DNA of 64,000 nucleotides from CAVSSX01 sp963730735 (GTDB lineage: Bacteria > Actinomycetota > Acidimicrobiia > Acidimicrobiales > RAAP-2). The stretch spans positions 248,001 to 312,000 of the forward strand of contig CAVSSX010000012.1 of NCBI GenBank assembly GCA_963730735.1, in the 5' to 3' direction. Below, one piece after another: positions 42,440-50,917 of the stretch. Position numbers and translations under genes: made by a program. Position 1 is the stretch's first letter. Each line of letters begins with the position of its first letter. The notes below the pieces were generated by a model that had not been told where the DNA came from, did not search any database, and worked only from the letters and a program-made list of their open reading frames with translations.

Positions 42440-42998
42440 GGCTTTCGAACAGACCGGAACCGGGACCAGCACTCCTGGGACCAGCACTACCGGGACCAGC
42501 ACTGTCGCCGGCGCGACGGCGACGGTCGTCGCCGACCCGGCCGGGAGATCGGCCGATCGGGGCTCGATTGGTCACGCCGCCGCCTGGCTGGCCAAGCAGG
42601 TCGAGGTGGGTCTGAGCGACGTCGACCTCTCCCCCTCGCAGTACCGCACGCTCATCGTGCTGGCCGCCGGCTCTGCCCGCTCGTCGTTCCTGGCCGACCG
42701 ACTCGACGTCCGCCCCCCGAGCGTGACGGCGGTGGTCGACGGCCTGGTGTCGCGTGGGCTGGTCGACCGGCGGGCCGCCGAAGGTGACCGGCGGTGTGTG
42801 GCCCACGTGCTGACCGACGAGGGTCGCCGGGTCCTGGCGGCGGCCGACGAGGCGCTCGACACCCGTCTGTACCGGATCGCCGATCTGTTGGGGTCGGCCG
42901 AGCTCTCCGACCGGGCCGTCGAGGACCTCGGCCTGTGGCGTCGGGCGTTGCTCGAGCAGCACCGGGCCGGCCGGGCGGAGCGGGACGAGCGCCGATGA
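42438..42998 (+). CDS. MarR-family transcriptional regulator
   Basis: A 186-residue winged-helix regulator. A Thr/Ser/Gly-rich N-terminus (residues 5-40, GTGTSTPGTSTTGTS) is followed by 'LSPSQYRTLIVLAAG', the recognition helix region 'FLADRLDVRPPSVTAVVDGLVSRGLVDR' and the wing 'EGDRRCVAHVLTDEGRRVL'. The ATG at 42438 is chosen because the palindrome and AT-rich patch end exactly there; the longer frame from 42339 has no supporting site. It overlaps the first exporter gene by 4 bases (ATGA), so it most likely represses the exporter operon and is released by a transported drug or metabolite. Confidence 0.85.
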   Translation: MAFEQTGTGTSTPGTSTTGTSTVAGATATVVADPAGRSADRGSIGHAAAWLAKQVEVGLSDVDLSPSQYRTLIVLAAGSARSSFLADRLDVRPPSVTAVVDGLVSRGLVDRRAAEGDRRCVAHVLTDEGRRVLAAADEALDTRLYRIADLLGSAELSDRAVEDLGLWRRALLEQHRAGRAERDERR

Positions 42999-44914
42999 GC
43001 GCCACCTTCCGCACCCGCCGCCGGTCGACGACGACCGAGCCGTCGGTCTCCCCCTTCGAGCCGGTGACCGCCCTCGCCCGCTACGAACCGCCGGCGGCGG
43101 TCATCGACCCCGACACCACCAAGACCTGGCTCCGCCGGGCCCTGCCGATCATGAAGGCCCACAAGGGGATCTTCCTGACCTCGCTGATCCTCTCGTTCGT
43201 CGGCCTCATTCTCCAGGTCCAGATCCCCCAGCTCCTGAACCACGCCATCGACAACTCGTTGGTCGCCCGGACGGTGCCCCTCAACCACTACGTGTGGTGG
43301 GTCGTCGGCCTCGGCGTGGCCGGCGCCATCACCGGGTACATCTCCCGGCTCTTCCTCCTGCGGACGGCCTACAACTTCGAGTACGACCTGCGGAACCTGA
43401 TCTACGAGCACCTGACCACCATGTCGTTCCCCTTCTACGACAGGGTCCAGTCGGGGCAGCTCATCTCCCGGGCCAACTCCGACATCCGGTCGGTGCAGAT
43501 GTACATGACGTTCGCTCCGCAGATCCTGGTCCAGTGCAGCATCGCCGTGGTGGCCTTCATCTACATGCTCACCATCGACGTCCCCCTGGCCTTCATCGCC
43601 ATGGCCACCACCCCGTTCGTCTACCTGGTCGGCGTGCGCATGCGGCGCTCCATGTTCCCGGTCTCGTGGATCATCCAGGCCCGGCTGGCCGACGTGGCCA
43701 CCATCGTCGACGAGAACATCAACGGTGTCCGGGTCGTCCGCTCCTTCGCCGCCGAGCAGCAGCAGACCACGGCGCTGGCCAAGGCAGCCGACGCCGTCCA
43801 GTGGAGCTACATCAAAGACGCCGACATCCGGGCCCGTTGGACCCCGGCAGTGCAGAACCTGCCCCAGCTGGGCCTGGCCCTGGTGCTGTTGTTCGGCGGG
43901 TACATGGTCATCCACGGGTCGCTCGGCGTGGGGGCCATCCTGGCCTTCAACTTCTACCTGCTGATGCTCCAGGCCCCCTTCATGATGCTGGGCATGCTCA
44001 TCATGATGGGCCAGCGGGCGGCGGCCTCGGCCGACCGGATCTACGAGATCCTCGACGAGCGGTCCGAGATCGTCGACCGGCCGGGGGCCGTCGACCTGGT
44101 CGAGTCGGCGGGCGACGTCCGGTTCGACGCCGTGGAGTTCGCCTACCCCTCGACCGCCCAGCCCGGCCCGGACGCCATCGTCGATGCGCCGGCGGGCCAC
44201 GGGCCGACCGTGCTGTCGAACTTCAACCTCCACCTGGCCCCTGGCGAGACCGTGGCCCTGGTCGGGCGGACGGGCGCCGGGAAGTCGACGTTGGCCCGGT
44301 TGCTGGCCCGGTTCTACGACGTGAGCGGGGGCGCGGTCGAGATCGACGGCCACGACGTCCGGGACCTGACGCTGGCCAGCCTTCGGGCCCAGGTCGGCAT
44401 CGTGCTCGACGAGCCCTTCCTGTTCTCGGTGTCGATCCGGGACAACATCGCCTACGGCAACCCGGCCGCCGACCTGGCCGACATCGAGGCGGCGGCGATC
44501 GCCGCCGGCGCCGACGAGTTCATCCGGGACCTCCCGGGCGGCTACGACGCCGTGGTCGGTGAGCGCGGGTACACGCTCTCGGGCGGCCAACGCCAACGCA
44601 TCGCCATCGCCCGCACGCTGCTGGTGAACCCACCCATCCTCGTACTCGACGACGCCACCAGCGCCATCGACGTCCAGATCGAACAGCAGATCCACGATGC
44701 ACTCAAGGTGCTCATGGAGGGGCGAACCACGCTGATCATCGCCCACCGGCTCTCCACCATCAGCCTGGCCGACCGGGTCGTCCTGCTCGACGAAGGCCGC
44801 ATCGTGGCCGACGGGACCCACGCCGAGTTGCTGGTGTCGACCCCGCTCTACGCCGAGGTCCTGGCCCAGAGCGCCGCCGAGGAGTCCGCCCCGGCGGCCG
44901 AGGAGCGGTCGTAA
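42995..44914 (+). CDS. Heterodimeric ABC exporter subunit 1 (degenerate ATP site)
   Basis: A 639-residue type IV ABC exporter half: six membrane segments (about residues 60-340), then an NBD with Walker A GRTGAGKST (about 424-432), canonical signature LSGGQ (about 528) and Walker B ILVLDDATS. In Walker B the catalytic Glu is replaced by Asp (LDD instead of LDE), the hallmark of the non-hydrolysing site in heterodimeric exporters such as TM287/288 and BmrCD. It also has an Ala/Pro-rich insertion before the NBD (about residues 385-405). It overlaps marR and the second half-transporter, forming one operon. Confidence 0.9.
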   Translation: MSATFRTRRRSTTTEPSVSPFEPVTALARYEPPAAVIDPDTTKTWLRRALPIMKAHKGIFLTSLILSFVGLILQVQIPQLLNHAIDNSLVARTVPLNHYVWWVVGLGVAGAITGYISRLFLLRTAYNFEYDLRNLIYEHLTTMSFPFYDRVQSGQLISRANSDIRSVQMYMTFAPQILVQCSIAVVAFIYMLTIDVPLAFIAMATTPFVYLVGVRMRRSMFPVSWIIQARLADVATIVDENINGVRVVRSFAAEQQQTTALAKAADAVQWSYIKDADIRARWTPAVQNLPQLGLALVLLFGGYMVIHGSLGVGAILAFNFYLLMLQAPFMMLGMLIMMGQRAAASADRIYEILDERSEIVDRPGAVDLVESAGDVRFDAVEFAYPSTAQPGPDAIVDAPAGHGPTVLSNFNLHLAPGETVALVGRTGAGKSTLARLLARFYDVSGGAVEIDGHDVRDLTLASLRAQVGIVLDEPFLFSVSIRDNIAYGNPAADLADIEAAAIAAGADEFIRDLPGGYDAVVGERGYTLSGGQRQRIAIARTLLVNPPILVLDDATSAIDVQIEQQIHDALKVLMEGRTTLIIAHRLSTISLADRVVLLDEGRIVADGTHAELLVSTPLYAEVLAQSAAEESAPAAEERS

Positions 44915-46851
44915 TGGCCTGGGGCGGCGGTGGCGGCATGGGCGGCCCCATGGGCGGCGGCTTCCGGGGCGGGGGGGCCAACGGCTTGCCCTTCGGCGGC
45001 ATCCCCTCGGAGCTGCAGGCGGGTGTGGACGAGCTCCTGGCGACCGAGCCCGAGCACGGCGAGCCGACGGTGGTCTTCCGTCAGCGGCCGACGGCCGAGG
45101 AGGGCCGCCGCCTGACGCTGTGGCGCCTGCTCACCGAGTACCCCGGCATGCTGATCGGGGCGGCGCTGCTGGTCACCGTGGTCAGCCTGGCCCAACAGGC
45201 CGGCCCGCTGCTGACCGAGATCGGCATCAACAAGGGGATGGCCCACAAGGAGTTCGGCGTCGTCGTCCTGGTGGCCGTCTTGTACCTGGTCTCGGTGGCC
45301 ATCACCGCCGTGGCCCAACGTGGCCAGGCCAAGGTGACCGGTCGTCTGGCTGCCTGGGTCATGAACGATCTGCGGGTCAAGGTCTTCGTCCACCTCCAGC
45401 GGCTGTCGCTCGACTTCTTCACCGCCGAGAAAGCCGGCGTCCTCATGAGCCGGATGACCAGCGACATCGAGAACCTCCAGCAGCTGCTCCAGGACGGTCT
45501 GGCCCAGTTCGCCGTCCAGGGGCTCACCATGGTGGTGATCACCATCATCCTGTTCGTCACCAACGTCCGGCTGGCCGCCATCACCGTCCTGCTGATCGTC
45601 CCGGTCATGACGCTGTTGACCCTGTGGTTCAAGCGGGCCTCCGAGCGCGGCTACGACCGGGTGCGCGACGGCATCGCCAACGTGCTGGCCGACCTCTCCG
45701 AGAGCCTGCACGGCGTGCGGATCGTCACCGCCCACAACCGCCAGCGCCACAACGTGGTCAACCACCGCAACGTGGTCGGCGACTACCGGGCGGCCAACAA
45801 CTACACGGCCCAGGTCAACGCCATCTACGGCCCGGGCAGCCAGCTGGTCGGCGTGATCGGTCAGGCGGCGCTGCTCGGCATCGGCGGCGAGATGGTCATC
45901 AACCACCAGCTGTCGCTCGGCGCCCTGGTCGCTTTCTTCTTGTACCTGAACCGCTTCTTCCAGCCGATCCAGCTGCTGGTGCAGCAGTACAACACCTTCC
46001 AGCAGGGCCAGGCTTCGGTGGCCAAGCTCCGCACCCTGCTCGACACCGAGCCGACCGTGCTCGAGGCGGTCGACCCCGTCGACCTGCCACCCCTCGACGG
46101 CGAGATCGTCTTCGAGGACGTGACGTTCGGCTACGACCCGGCCCGCCCGGTGGTCACCGGGATCGACCTGCGCATCGCCCCGGGCGAGACGGTGGCCTTC
46201 GTCGGGCCGACCGGCGCCGGGAAGTCGACGCTGGCCAAGCTGATCACGAGGTTCTACGACCCGACCGAGGGCCGCGTCCTGATCGACGGCGTCGACCTCC
46301 GCGACGTCTCGCTCGCCTCCCTGCGCCGGCAGCTCGGCGTGGTGCCCCAGGAGCCCTTCCTCTTCGCCGGCACCATCCGCGACAACATCGCCTTCGCCCG
46401 CCCCGATGCCACCGACGACGAGGTGTGGGAGGCCGTGCGACGCGTCGGCCTGCTCGACGTGATCGAGCGCACCTCCGACGGGCTCCAGACGGTCGTGCAC
46501 GAGCGGGGACAGTCGCTCTCGTCGGGTGAGCGCCAGCTCATCGCCCTGGCCCGCGCCTTCGTCGCCCACCCCCGGGTTCTGGTGCTCGACGAGGCCACCT
46601 CGAACCTCGACCTGCGCTCGGAGACCAAGATCGAACGGGCGCTCGACGCCCTGCTCGAGAACCGGACGGCCGTGCTCATCGCCCACCGGCTGTCCACGGC
46701 CATGCGGGCCGACCGGATCGTGGTCGTCGACGAGGGACGCATCCTCGAGGTCGGCGCCCCGAACGAGCTCGTCGCCCGGGGCGGCCGCTACGCCGAGATG
46801 TACGCCACCTGGACCAGCCAGTCCCAAGGCCACAGCACCCCGACCCCCTGA
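44914..46851 (+). CDS. Heterodimeric ABC exporter subunit 2 (catalytic Walker B)
   Basis: A 645-residue exporter half. A Gly/Met-rich N-terminal tail (about 30 residues, AWGGGGGMGGPMGG) precedes six membrane segments and an NBD with Walker A GPTGAGKST (about 431), Walker B VLVLDEATS with the catalytic Glu, and a non-canonical signature LSSGE in place of LSGGQ. Its altered signature pairs with the Asp-Walker B of subunit 1 in one composite site, so the other composite site carries all canonical residues. The ATG shares its A with the previous stop (TAATG). It probably exports drugs or lipids under MarR control. Confidence 0.9.
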   Translation: MAWGGGGGMGGPMGGGFRGGGANGLPFGGIPSELQAGVDELLATEPEHGEPTVVFRQRPTAEEGRRLTLWRLLTEYPGMLIGAALLVTVVSLAQQAGPLLTEIGINKGMAHKEFGVVVLVAVLYLVSVAITAVAQRGQAKVTGRLAAWVMNDLRVKVFVHLQRLSLDFFTAEKAGVLMSRMTSDIENLQQLLQDGLAQFAVQGLTMVVITIILFVTNVRLAAITVLLIVPVMTLLTLWFKRASERGYDRVRDGIANVLADLSESLHGVRIVTAHNRQRHNVVNHRNVVGDYRAANNYTAQVNAIYGPGSQLVGVIGQAALLGIGGEMVINHQLSLGALVAFFLYLNRFFQPIQLLVQQYNTFQQGQASVAKLRTLLDTEPTVLEAVDPVDLPPLDGEIVFEDVTFGYDPARPVVTGIDLRIAPGETVAFVGPTGAGKSTLAKLITRFYDPTEGRVLIDGVDLRDVSLASLRRQLGVVPQEPFLFAGTIRDNIAFARPDATDDEVWEAVRRVGLLDVIERTSDGLQTVVHERGQSLSSGERQLIALARAFVAHPRVLVLDEATSNLDLRSETKIERALDALLENRTAVLIAHRLSTAMRADRIVVVDEGRILEVGAPNELVARGGRYAEMYATWTSQSQGHSTPTP

Positions 46852-46853
46852 GG

Positions 46854-46879
46854 CGCCGACGGCGGCCCGGGTGTCGGCG
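46854..46879 (+). terminator. Hairpin after the ABC exporter operon
   Basis: CGCCGAC (46854-46860) pairs with GTCGGCG (46873-46879), starting three bases after the stop codon. The 12-base loop is itself GC-rich. It closes the marR-ABC-ABC operon. Confidence 0.5.
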
Positions 46880-46909
46880 TCGGGGCTCCACGGCTCGCAT
46901 ACTGGGGCC

Positions 46910-47698
46910 ATGAGATCCCGCACGACACCCGTCAGCTGGCTGTGCGACATGGACGGCGTCCTGATCCACGAGGGGATCCCGGTGCCCGGAGCCGACCGGT
47001 TCGTCCGGACCCTGCGGTCCACCGGCCGTCGCTTCCTGGTCCTCACCAACAACTCGATGTACACGCCCCGGGACCTCGCAGCCCGGTTGGCGACCATCGG
47101 CATCGAGGTGCCCGAGGAGTCGCTGTGGACGTCGGCGTTGGCCACCGCCCGGTTCCTCGACAGCCAGCGGCCGGGCGGGACGGCCTTCGTCATCGGCGAG
47201 GCCGGCCTGACCACCGCCCTCCATGACATCGGCTACGTGCTCACCGATCGTGCGCCCGACTACGTGGTGCTGGGCGAGACCCGCACCTACAGCTTCGAGG
47301 CCATCACCCGGGCCATCCGCCTGGTCGACGACGGCGCCCGGTTCATCGCCACCAACCCCGACGCCGTCGGACCCTCTATCGACGGCTCACTGCCGGCGAC
47401 CGGCTCGGTGGCGGCGCTGATCCGCCACGCCACCGGTGTGGCGCCCTATTTCGTCGGCAAGCCGAACCCGCTGATGGTCCGCGAGGGGCTCAATGCGCTC
47501 GGCGCCCACTCCGAGACGACCGCCATGGTCGGCGACCGCATGGACACCGACATGGTGGCCGGCATGGAGGCCGGTCTCGAGACCATCCTGGTGCTCACCG
47601 GCGTCACCCAGAAGGACGACATCGAGCGCTTCCCCTACCGCCCGAACCGGGTCGTGGACTCGGTCGCCGACCTCGTCGACGAGCTGACGCCGTCGTGA
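46910..47698 (+). CDS. HAD-superfamily class IIA hydrolase (NagD-like)
   Basis: A 262-residue phosphatase. Motif I is CDMDGVLIH (nucleophile Asp and general acid Asp near residue 14-16), motif II NNSMYTPRDL, motif III Lys in FVGKPNP, and motif IV VGDRMDTDM. The arrangement is typical of NagD-like p-nitrophenyl phosphatases that clear nucleotide monophosphates or sugar phosphates. No close ribosome site is seen before the ATG at 46910, but GGGGCC is adjacent. It stands alone between the exporter operon and the convergent L,D-transpeptidase gene. Confidence 0.85.
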   Translation: MRSRTTPVSWLCDMDGVLIHEGIPVPGADRFVRTLRSTGRRFLVLTNNSMYTPRDLAARLATIGIEVPEESLWTSALATARFLDSQRPGGTAFVIGEAGLTTALHDIGYVLTDRAPDYVVLGETRTYSFEAITRAIRLVDDGARFIATNPDAVGPSIDGSLPATGSVAALIRHATGVAPYFVGKPNPLMVREGLNALGAHSETTAMVGDRMDTDMVAGMEAGLETILVLTGVTQKDDIERFPYRPNRVVDSVADLVDELTPS

Positions 47699-47702
47699 GG
47701 GC

Positions 47703-47720
47703 GGCCGGCCAGCCCCGGCC
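47703..47720. terminator. GGCCGG-CCGGCC hairpin between convergent genes
   Basis: A 6-bp stem with a 6-base loop in the 28-base gap between the HAD and L,D-transpeptidase genes. There is no U-run. Convergent position supports a shared terminator. Confidence 0.4.
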
Positions 47721-47726
47721 GGTCCC

Positions 47727-49268
47727 CTAGTTGACGGTGACCAGGGTGCCGATCGGCGTCAGCGGGAAGACCACGGCGGCGTTGGCCGGCGGCATCTCGA
47801 CGCAGCCGTCGCTCTGCGGGAAGCCGTAGGCGGCCCGGACGAAGCCGTGGAGGGCGTCACCACCGTTGAAGTAGCTGACCCACGGGATGCCCGGGTCCGA
47901 GTAGTGCGTGCCGTTGGGGTTGGTCCCGGTCATGGTGGTGACGGTGAACCGGAGGTACACCGGGAAGGTGCCCGACTGGGTCGTCGCCCCGGGCTGCCCG
48001 GTGTTGGCGATCGACTGGTACACCTGCTGGTTCCCCGAGAACACCGTGGCCGTCTGCGGCCGGTTCTGGTTCACGTAGACGTAGTTGTAGGGATTCGGGT
48101 CCTGATTGGCCGCCGGGTTGCTGGCCGCCGCCTGGAGGGCGGCCGTCTCGACCGCCGAGATGTTCCCGTCCCACGTGAGCCCGTGGGTCGACTGGAAGGC
48201 CATGATGGCGCCCTTCAGGACCACGTTGTACTGCCCGGGATTCCACTGCGAGGTGAGCCACGTCGGCAGGTTGGCCCAGCGCCAGGCGAACCCGGCCGGT
48301 GACCACGTCACCGGGAGGTAGCCGAGGCCGGCGAGGACCTGCTCCTGGCCGAGGGCGGTGTTGAGCGGTGCCGTCTGCCCGTAGGCCAGCCAGTAACCGC
48401 CGGGCCGCGAGGCCATCCCGACCACCGGCTGGATGAGCGACCCACCGGTGCCCGAGCCGTAGAACGGGGCGTCGCCGAAGGCGAAGATGCCGCCGTCGGA
48501 GGCCACCATCCAGTACCCGCCACCGTCGGCCGTGGCGGCCATGCCCACCACCGGCTGGGCCAACGTGATGTTCCCGGTCGAGCCGTAGAACTGGGCATCG
48601 CCGAAGGCGAAGATGCCGCCGTCGGAGGCCACCAGCCAGTAGCCCTTGCCGTCGGGGGTCGCCGCCATGCCGACCACCGGCTTGTTCAGGGTCATGGCGC
48701 CGGTCGAGCCGTAGAACTGGGCATCGCCGTAGGAGAAGATGCCGCCGTCGGAGGCCACCAGCCAGTAGCCCTTGCCGTCGGGCGTCGACGCCATGCCGAC
48801 CACCGGCTTGTTGAGCTTCATGGCCCCGGTCGAGCCGTAGAACTGGGCGTCGCCGAACGAGAAGATGCCGCCGTCGGAGCCCACCAGCCAGTAGCCCTTG
48901 CCGTCACCGGTGGACGCCATGCCGAGGAGCGGGGCGTTCAGGTTGATCGAGAGCGACCCGAGGTTGGGCGCCGTCCCCTGACTGGTGACGGTACCCGACG
49001 AGGTCACGGTCCAGTACCCGTTGCCGTCCGGCGTGGCGGCGATGCCGACGGTCGGGCCGGGGAGGCCGGTCGAGCTCGGGGCGGCCGACGAGGCGGCGGC
49101 GCCGAAGGCCACGACCGAGTTGGGCCCGGGTGCGGTGACGGCGCCGGCCGAGGTGGCCAGCACCTGGGTGCCGGCCACGGCCACGACGAACGGGGTGGCG
49201 GCCACGGCGAGGCCGGCGACGAGGCGGAGCCCGACTCGTGCGGTGCTCCGGTGCGACTTGCCCATCAT
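47727..49268 (-). CDS. Secreted L,D-transpeptidase with GYWLVASDGG repeats
   Basis: A 513-residue exported protein. A signal sequence (basic start, then hydrophobic to about residue 43, SAGAVTA) precedes five or more tandem repeats of about 42 residues ('GYWLVASDGGIFSFGDAQFYGSTG') at residues 75-295. A peptidoglycan-binding-like helical segment (LGQEQVLAGLGYLP to 'DGNISAVETAALQ') follows, then a YkuD catalytic domain. The active site is H474...S486-D-G-C489 (HGFVRAAYGFPQSDGC). It would make 3-3 cross-links or attach proteins to peptidoglycan. Two adjacent ATGs (49268, 49265) follow GAGGAGCAAC; the inner one has better spacing. Confidence 0.85.
   Translation of the reverse strand: MMGKSHRSTARVGLRLVAGLAVAATPFVVAVAGTQVLATSAGAVTAPGPNSVVAFGAAASSAAPSSTGLPGPTVGIAATPDGNGYWTVTSSGTVTSQGTAPNLGSLSINLNAPLLGMASTGDGKGYWLVGSDGGIFSFGDAQFYGSTGAMKLNKPVVGMASTPDGKGYWLVASDGGIFSYGDAQFYGSTGAMTLNKPVVGMAATPDGKGYWLVASDGGIFAFGDAQFYGSTGNITLAQPVVGMAATADGGGYWMVASDGGIFAFGDAPFYGSGTGGSLIQPVVGMASRPGGYWLAYGQTAPLNTALGQEQVLAGLGYLPVTWSPAGFAWRWANLPTWLTSQWNPGQYNVVLKGAIMAFQSTHGLTWDGNISAVETAALQAAASNPAANQDPNPYNYVYVNQNRPQTATVFSGNQQVYQSIANTGQPGATTQSGTFPVYLRFTVTTMTGTNPNGTHYSDPGIPWVSYFNGGDALHGFVRAAYGFPQSDGCVEMPPANAAVVFPLTPIGTLVTVN
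48483..48986 (-). repeat. 126-bp tandem repeats inside the L,D-transpeptidase gene
   Basis: The marker GAAGATGCCGCC recurs at 48483, 48609, 48735 and 48861, exactly 126 bases apart each time, equal to 42 codons. The encoded units are nearly identical, and diverged partial units flank the block on both sides. The tract is an obvious site for copy-number change or assembly collapse. Confidence 0.9.
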
Positions 49269-49441
49269 GTTGCTCCTCGTCGACGTCGATGACGGATCAA
49301 CGACATCCGTGGATCCGATTGCAACAATAGCTGCAGGCGAAACCCCGCTCCTCGCGACCAGCCGGCGGCGGGCGGGACTCCCGTGGGCGACCGGGCTCGC
49401 CGGCGTGGGCAAGAATCGGCGCTCGTGGACGGTGGCCGCCG

Positions 49442-50911
49442 GTGACGATCGAGACCCTGGGGGCAATGGTGCGCCGGGCGCTCGACGACCGCCCGTCGGC
49501 CGTCTTCCTGTCCTCCCCCGGGCGGCCCGACCTCGACTACGCCGGGGCCGACCGACGCTCGGGACAGCTAGCCAACGCCCTGGTGCACCTGGGTGTCGCC
49601 CCGGGGGACCGGGTGGCCGTGCAGATCGAGAAGTCCCCCACCTCGGTGCTCTTGTACCTCGCCTGCCTCCGGCTCGGCGCCGCCGTGCTGCCCATGAACA
49701 CCGCCTACACCGCCCCCGAGGTCGAGTACCTGGTCGGCGACGCCGAACCGACCCTGCTGGTCCGCGACCCCGGTGGCCCGTCCGGGCCGGCACGGCTGCG
49801 CAGCATCGAGGTCGACGCCCGGGGTGGCGGTGCCCTGGCCGACGCGGCCGACGCCGAGGACCCCGAGTTCGCCGACGTCGCCCGGGGGCCCGACGACCTG
49901 GCGGCCATCTTGTACACCAGCGGCACCACGGGCCGGCCCAAGGGCGCCGCGCTGTCGCACCGGAACCTGGCCACCAACGCCGAGGCCCTGTCGTCGGTCT
50001 GGGCGTTCCAACCCGACGACGTCCTGCTGCATGCGCTGCCGCTCTTCCACACCCACGGCCTCTTCGTGGCCACCAACTGCGTCCTGTGGACGGGTGCGGC
50101 CATGGTCCTGCTCGATCGCTTCGACGTGGACGCCGTGGTCACCGAGCTCCCCCGTTGCTCGGTGTTCATGGGGATCCCGACCTTCTACACCCGCCTGCTG
50201 GCCGACCCGCGCCTCACGCCCGAGCTCTGCCGCGGCGTCCGACTGTTCACGTCGGGTTCGGCCCCGATGCTCCCGGCGACCCACGAGGCCTTCACCGACC
50301 GGACCGGCCAACCGATCGTCGAGCGCTACGGGATGACCGAGACGACGATCCTGACCTCGACCCGGCCCGGTGGCCCGCCCCGGGTCGGGTCCGTCGGTTG
50401 GCCCCTCCCCGGCGTGGAGGTGCGGATCGAGGGGGACGCGCCCGGCGGGATCGAGGTCCGAGGCCCCAACGTGTTCGGGGGCTACTGGGGACGGCCCGAG
50501 CTCACGGCCACCGAGTTCACCGCCGACGGATTCTTCCGGACCGGCGATCTCGGCGCGCTCGACCCCGACGGTTGCCTGCGGATCGTCGGACGCTCCAAGG
50601 ACCTCGTGATCTCCGGCGGCTTCAACGTCTACCCGATCGAGGTGGAGACGGCGCTCAACGGCCTCGAGGGTGTGGCCGAGAGCGCGGTGATCGGCCTGCC
50701 CGACGACGATCTCGGTGAGCGCGTCGTCGCCGTGGTCGTCGCCGAGCCGGGACAGGTGCTCGACGAGGCTGCGCTGCGGGCGGCCGTCCGCACGCGACTG
50801 GCCGGCTACAAGGTGCCCAAGTCCATCCAGGTGATCACCGAGCTCCCCCGCAACGCCATGGGCAAGGTCGAGAAGCAGCGGCTGCGCCAGCAGCTCGGCC
50901 CGACCGGCTGA
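49442..50911 (+). CDS. Acyl-CoA synthetase, malonyl-CoA-ligase (MatB)-like
   Basis: A 489-residue ANL-family enzyme from a GTG at 49442. It has 'GDRVAVQIEKSPTSVLLYLACLRLGAAVLPMNTAYT', which is close to malonate-CoA ligases, the AMP loop TSGTTGRPKG (159-168), 'VERYGMTETTI', 'FFRTGDLGALD', 'GRSKDLVISGGFNVYP' and the catalytic Lys near 475 (NAMGKVEKQ). The short length and GGFNVYP motif also fit MatB. It would form malonyl-CoA or methylmalonyl-CoA, but other short dicarboxylates or fatty acids remain possible. The GGDEF gene converges, 6 bases between stops. Confidence 0.8.
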   Translation: MTIETLGAMVRRALDDRPSAVFLSSPGRPDLDYAGADRRSGQLANALVHLGVAPGDRVAVQIEKSPTSVLLYLACLRLGAAVLPMNTAYTAPEVEYLVGDAEPTLLVRDPGGPSGPARLRSIEVDARGGGALADAADAEDPEFADVARGPDDLAAILYTSGTTGRPKGAALSHRNLATNAEALSSVWAFQPDDVLLHALPLFHTHGLFVATNCVLWTGAAMVLLDRFDVDAVVTELPRCSVFMGIPTFYTRLLADPRLTPELCRGVRLFTSGSAPMLPATHEAFTDRTGQPIVERYGMTETTILTSTRPGGPPRVGSVGWPLPGVEVRIEGDAPGGIEVRGPNVFGGYWGRPELTATEFTADGFFRTGDLGALDPDGCLRIVGRSKDLVISGGFNVYPIEVETALNGLEGVAESAVIGLPDDDLGERVVAVVVAEPGQVLDEAALRAAVRTRLAGYKVPKSIQVITELPRNAMGKVEKQRLRQQLGPTG

Positions 50912-50917
50912 CCGAGG

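Noticed and set aside
48483..48986. CRISPR-like regular spacing in the 126-bp repeats
   Set aside because: The repeats have no distinct spacers, are coding in one frame and carry clear protein repeat motifs.
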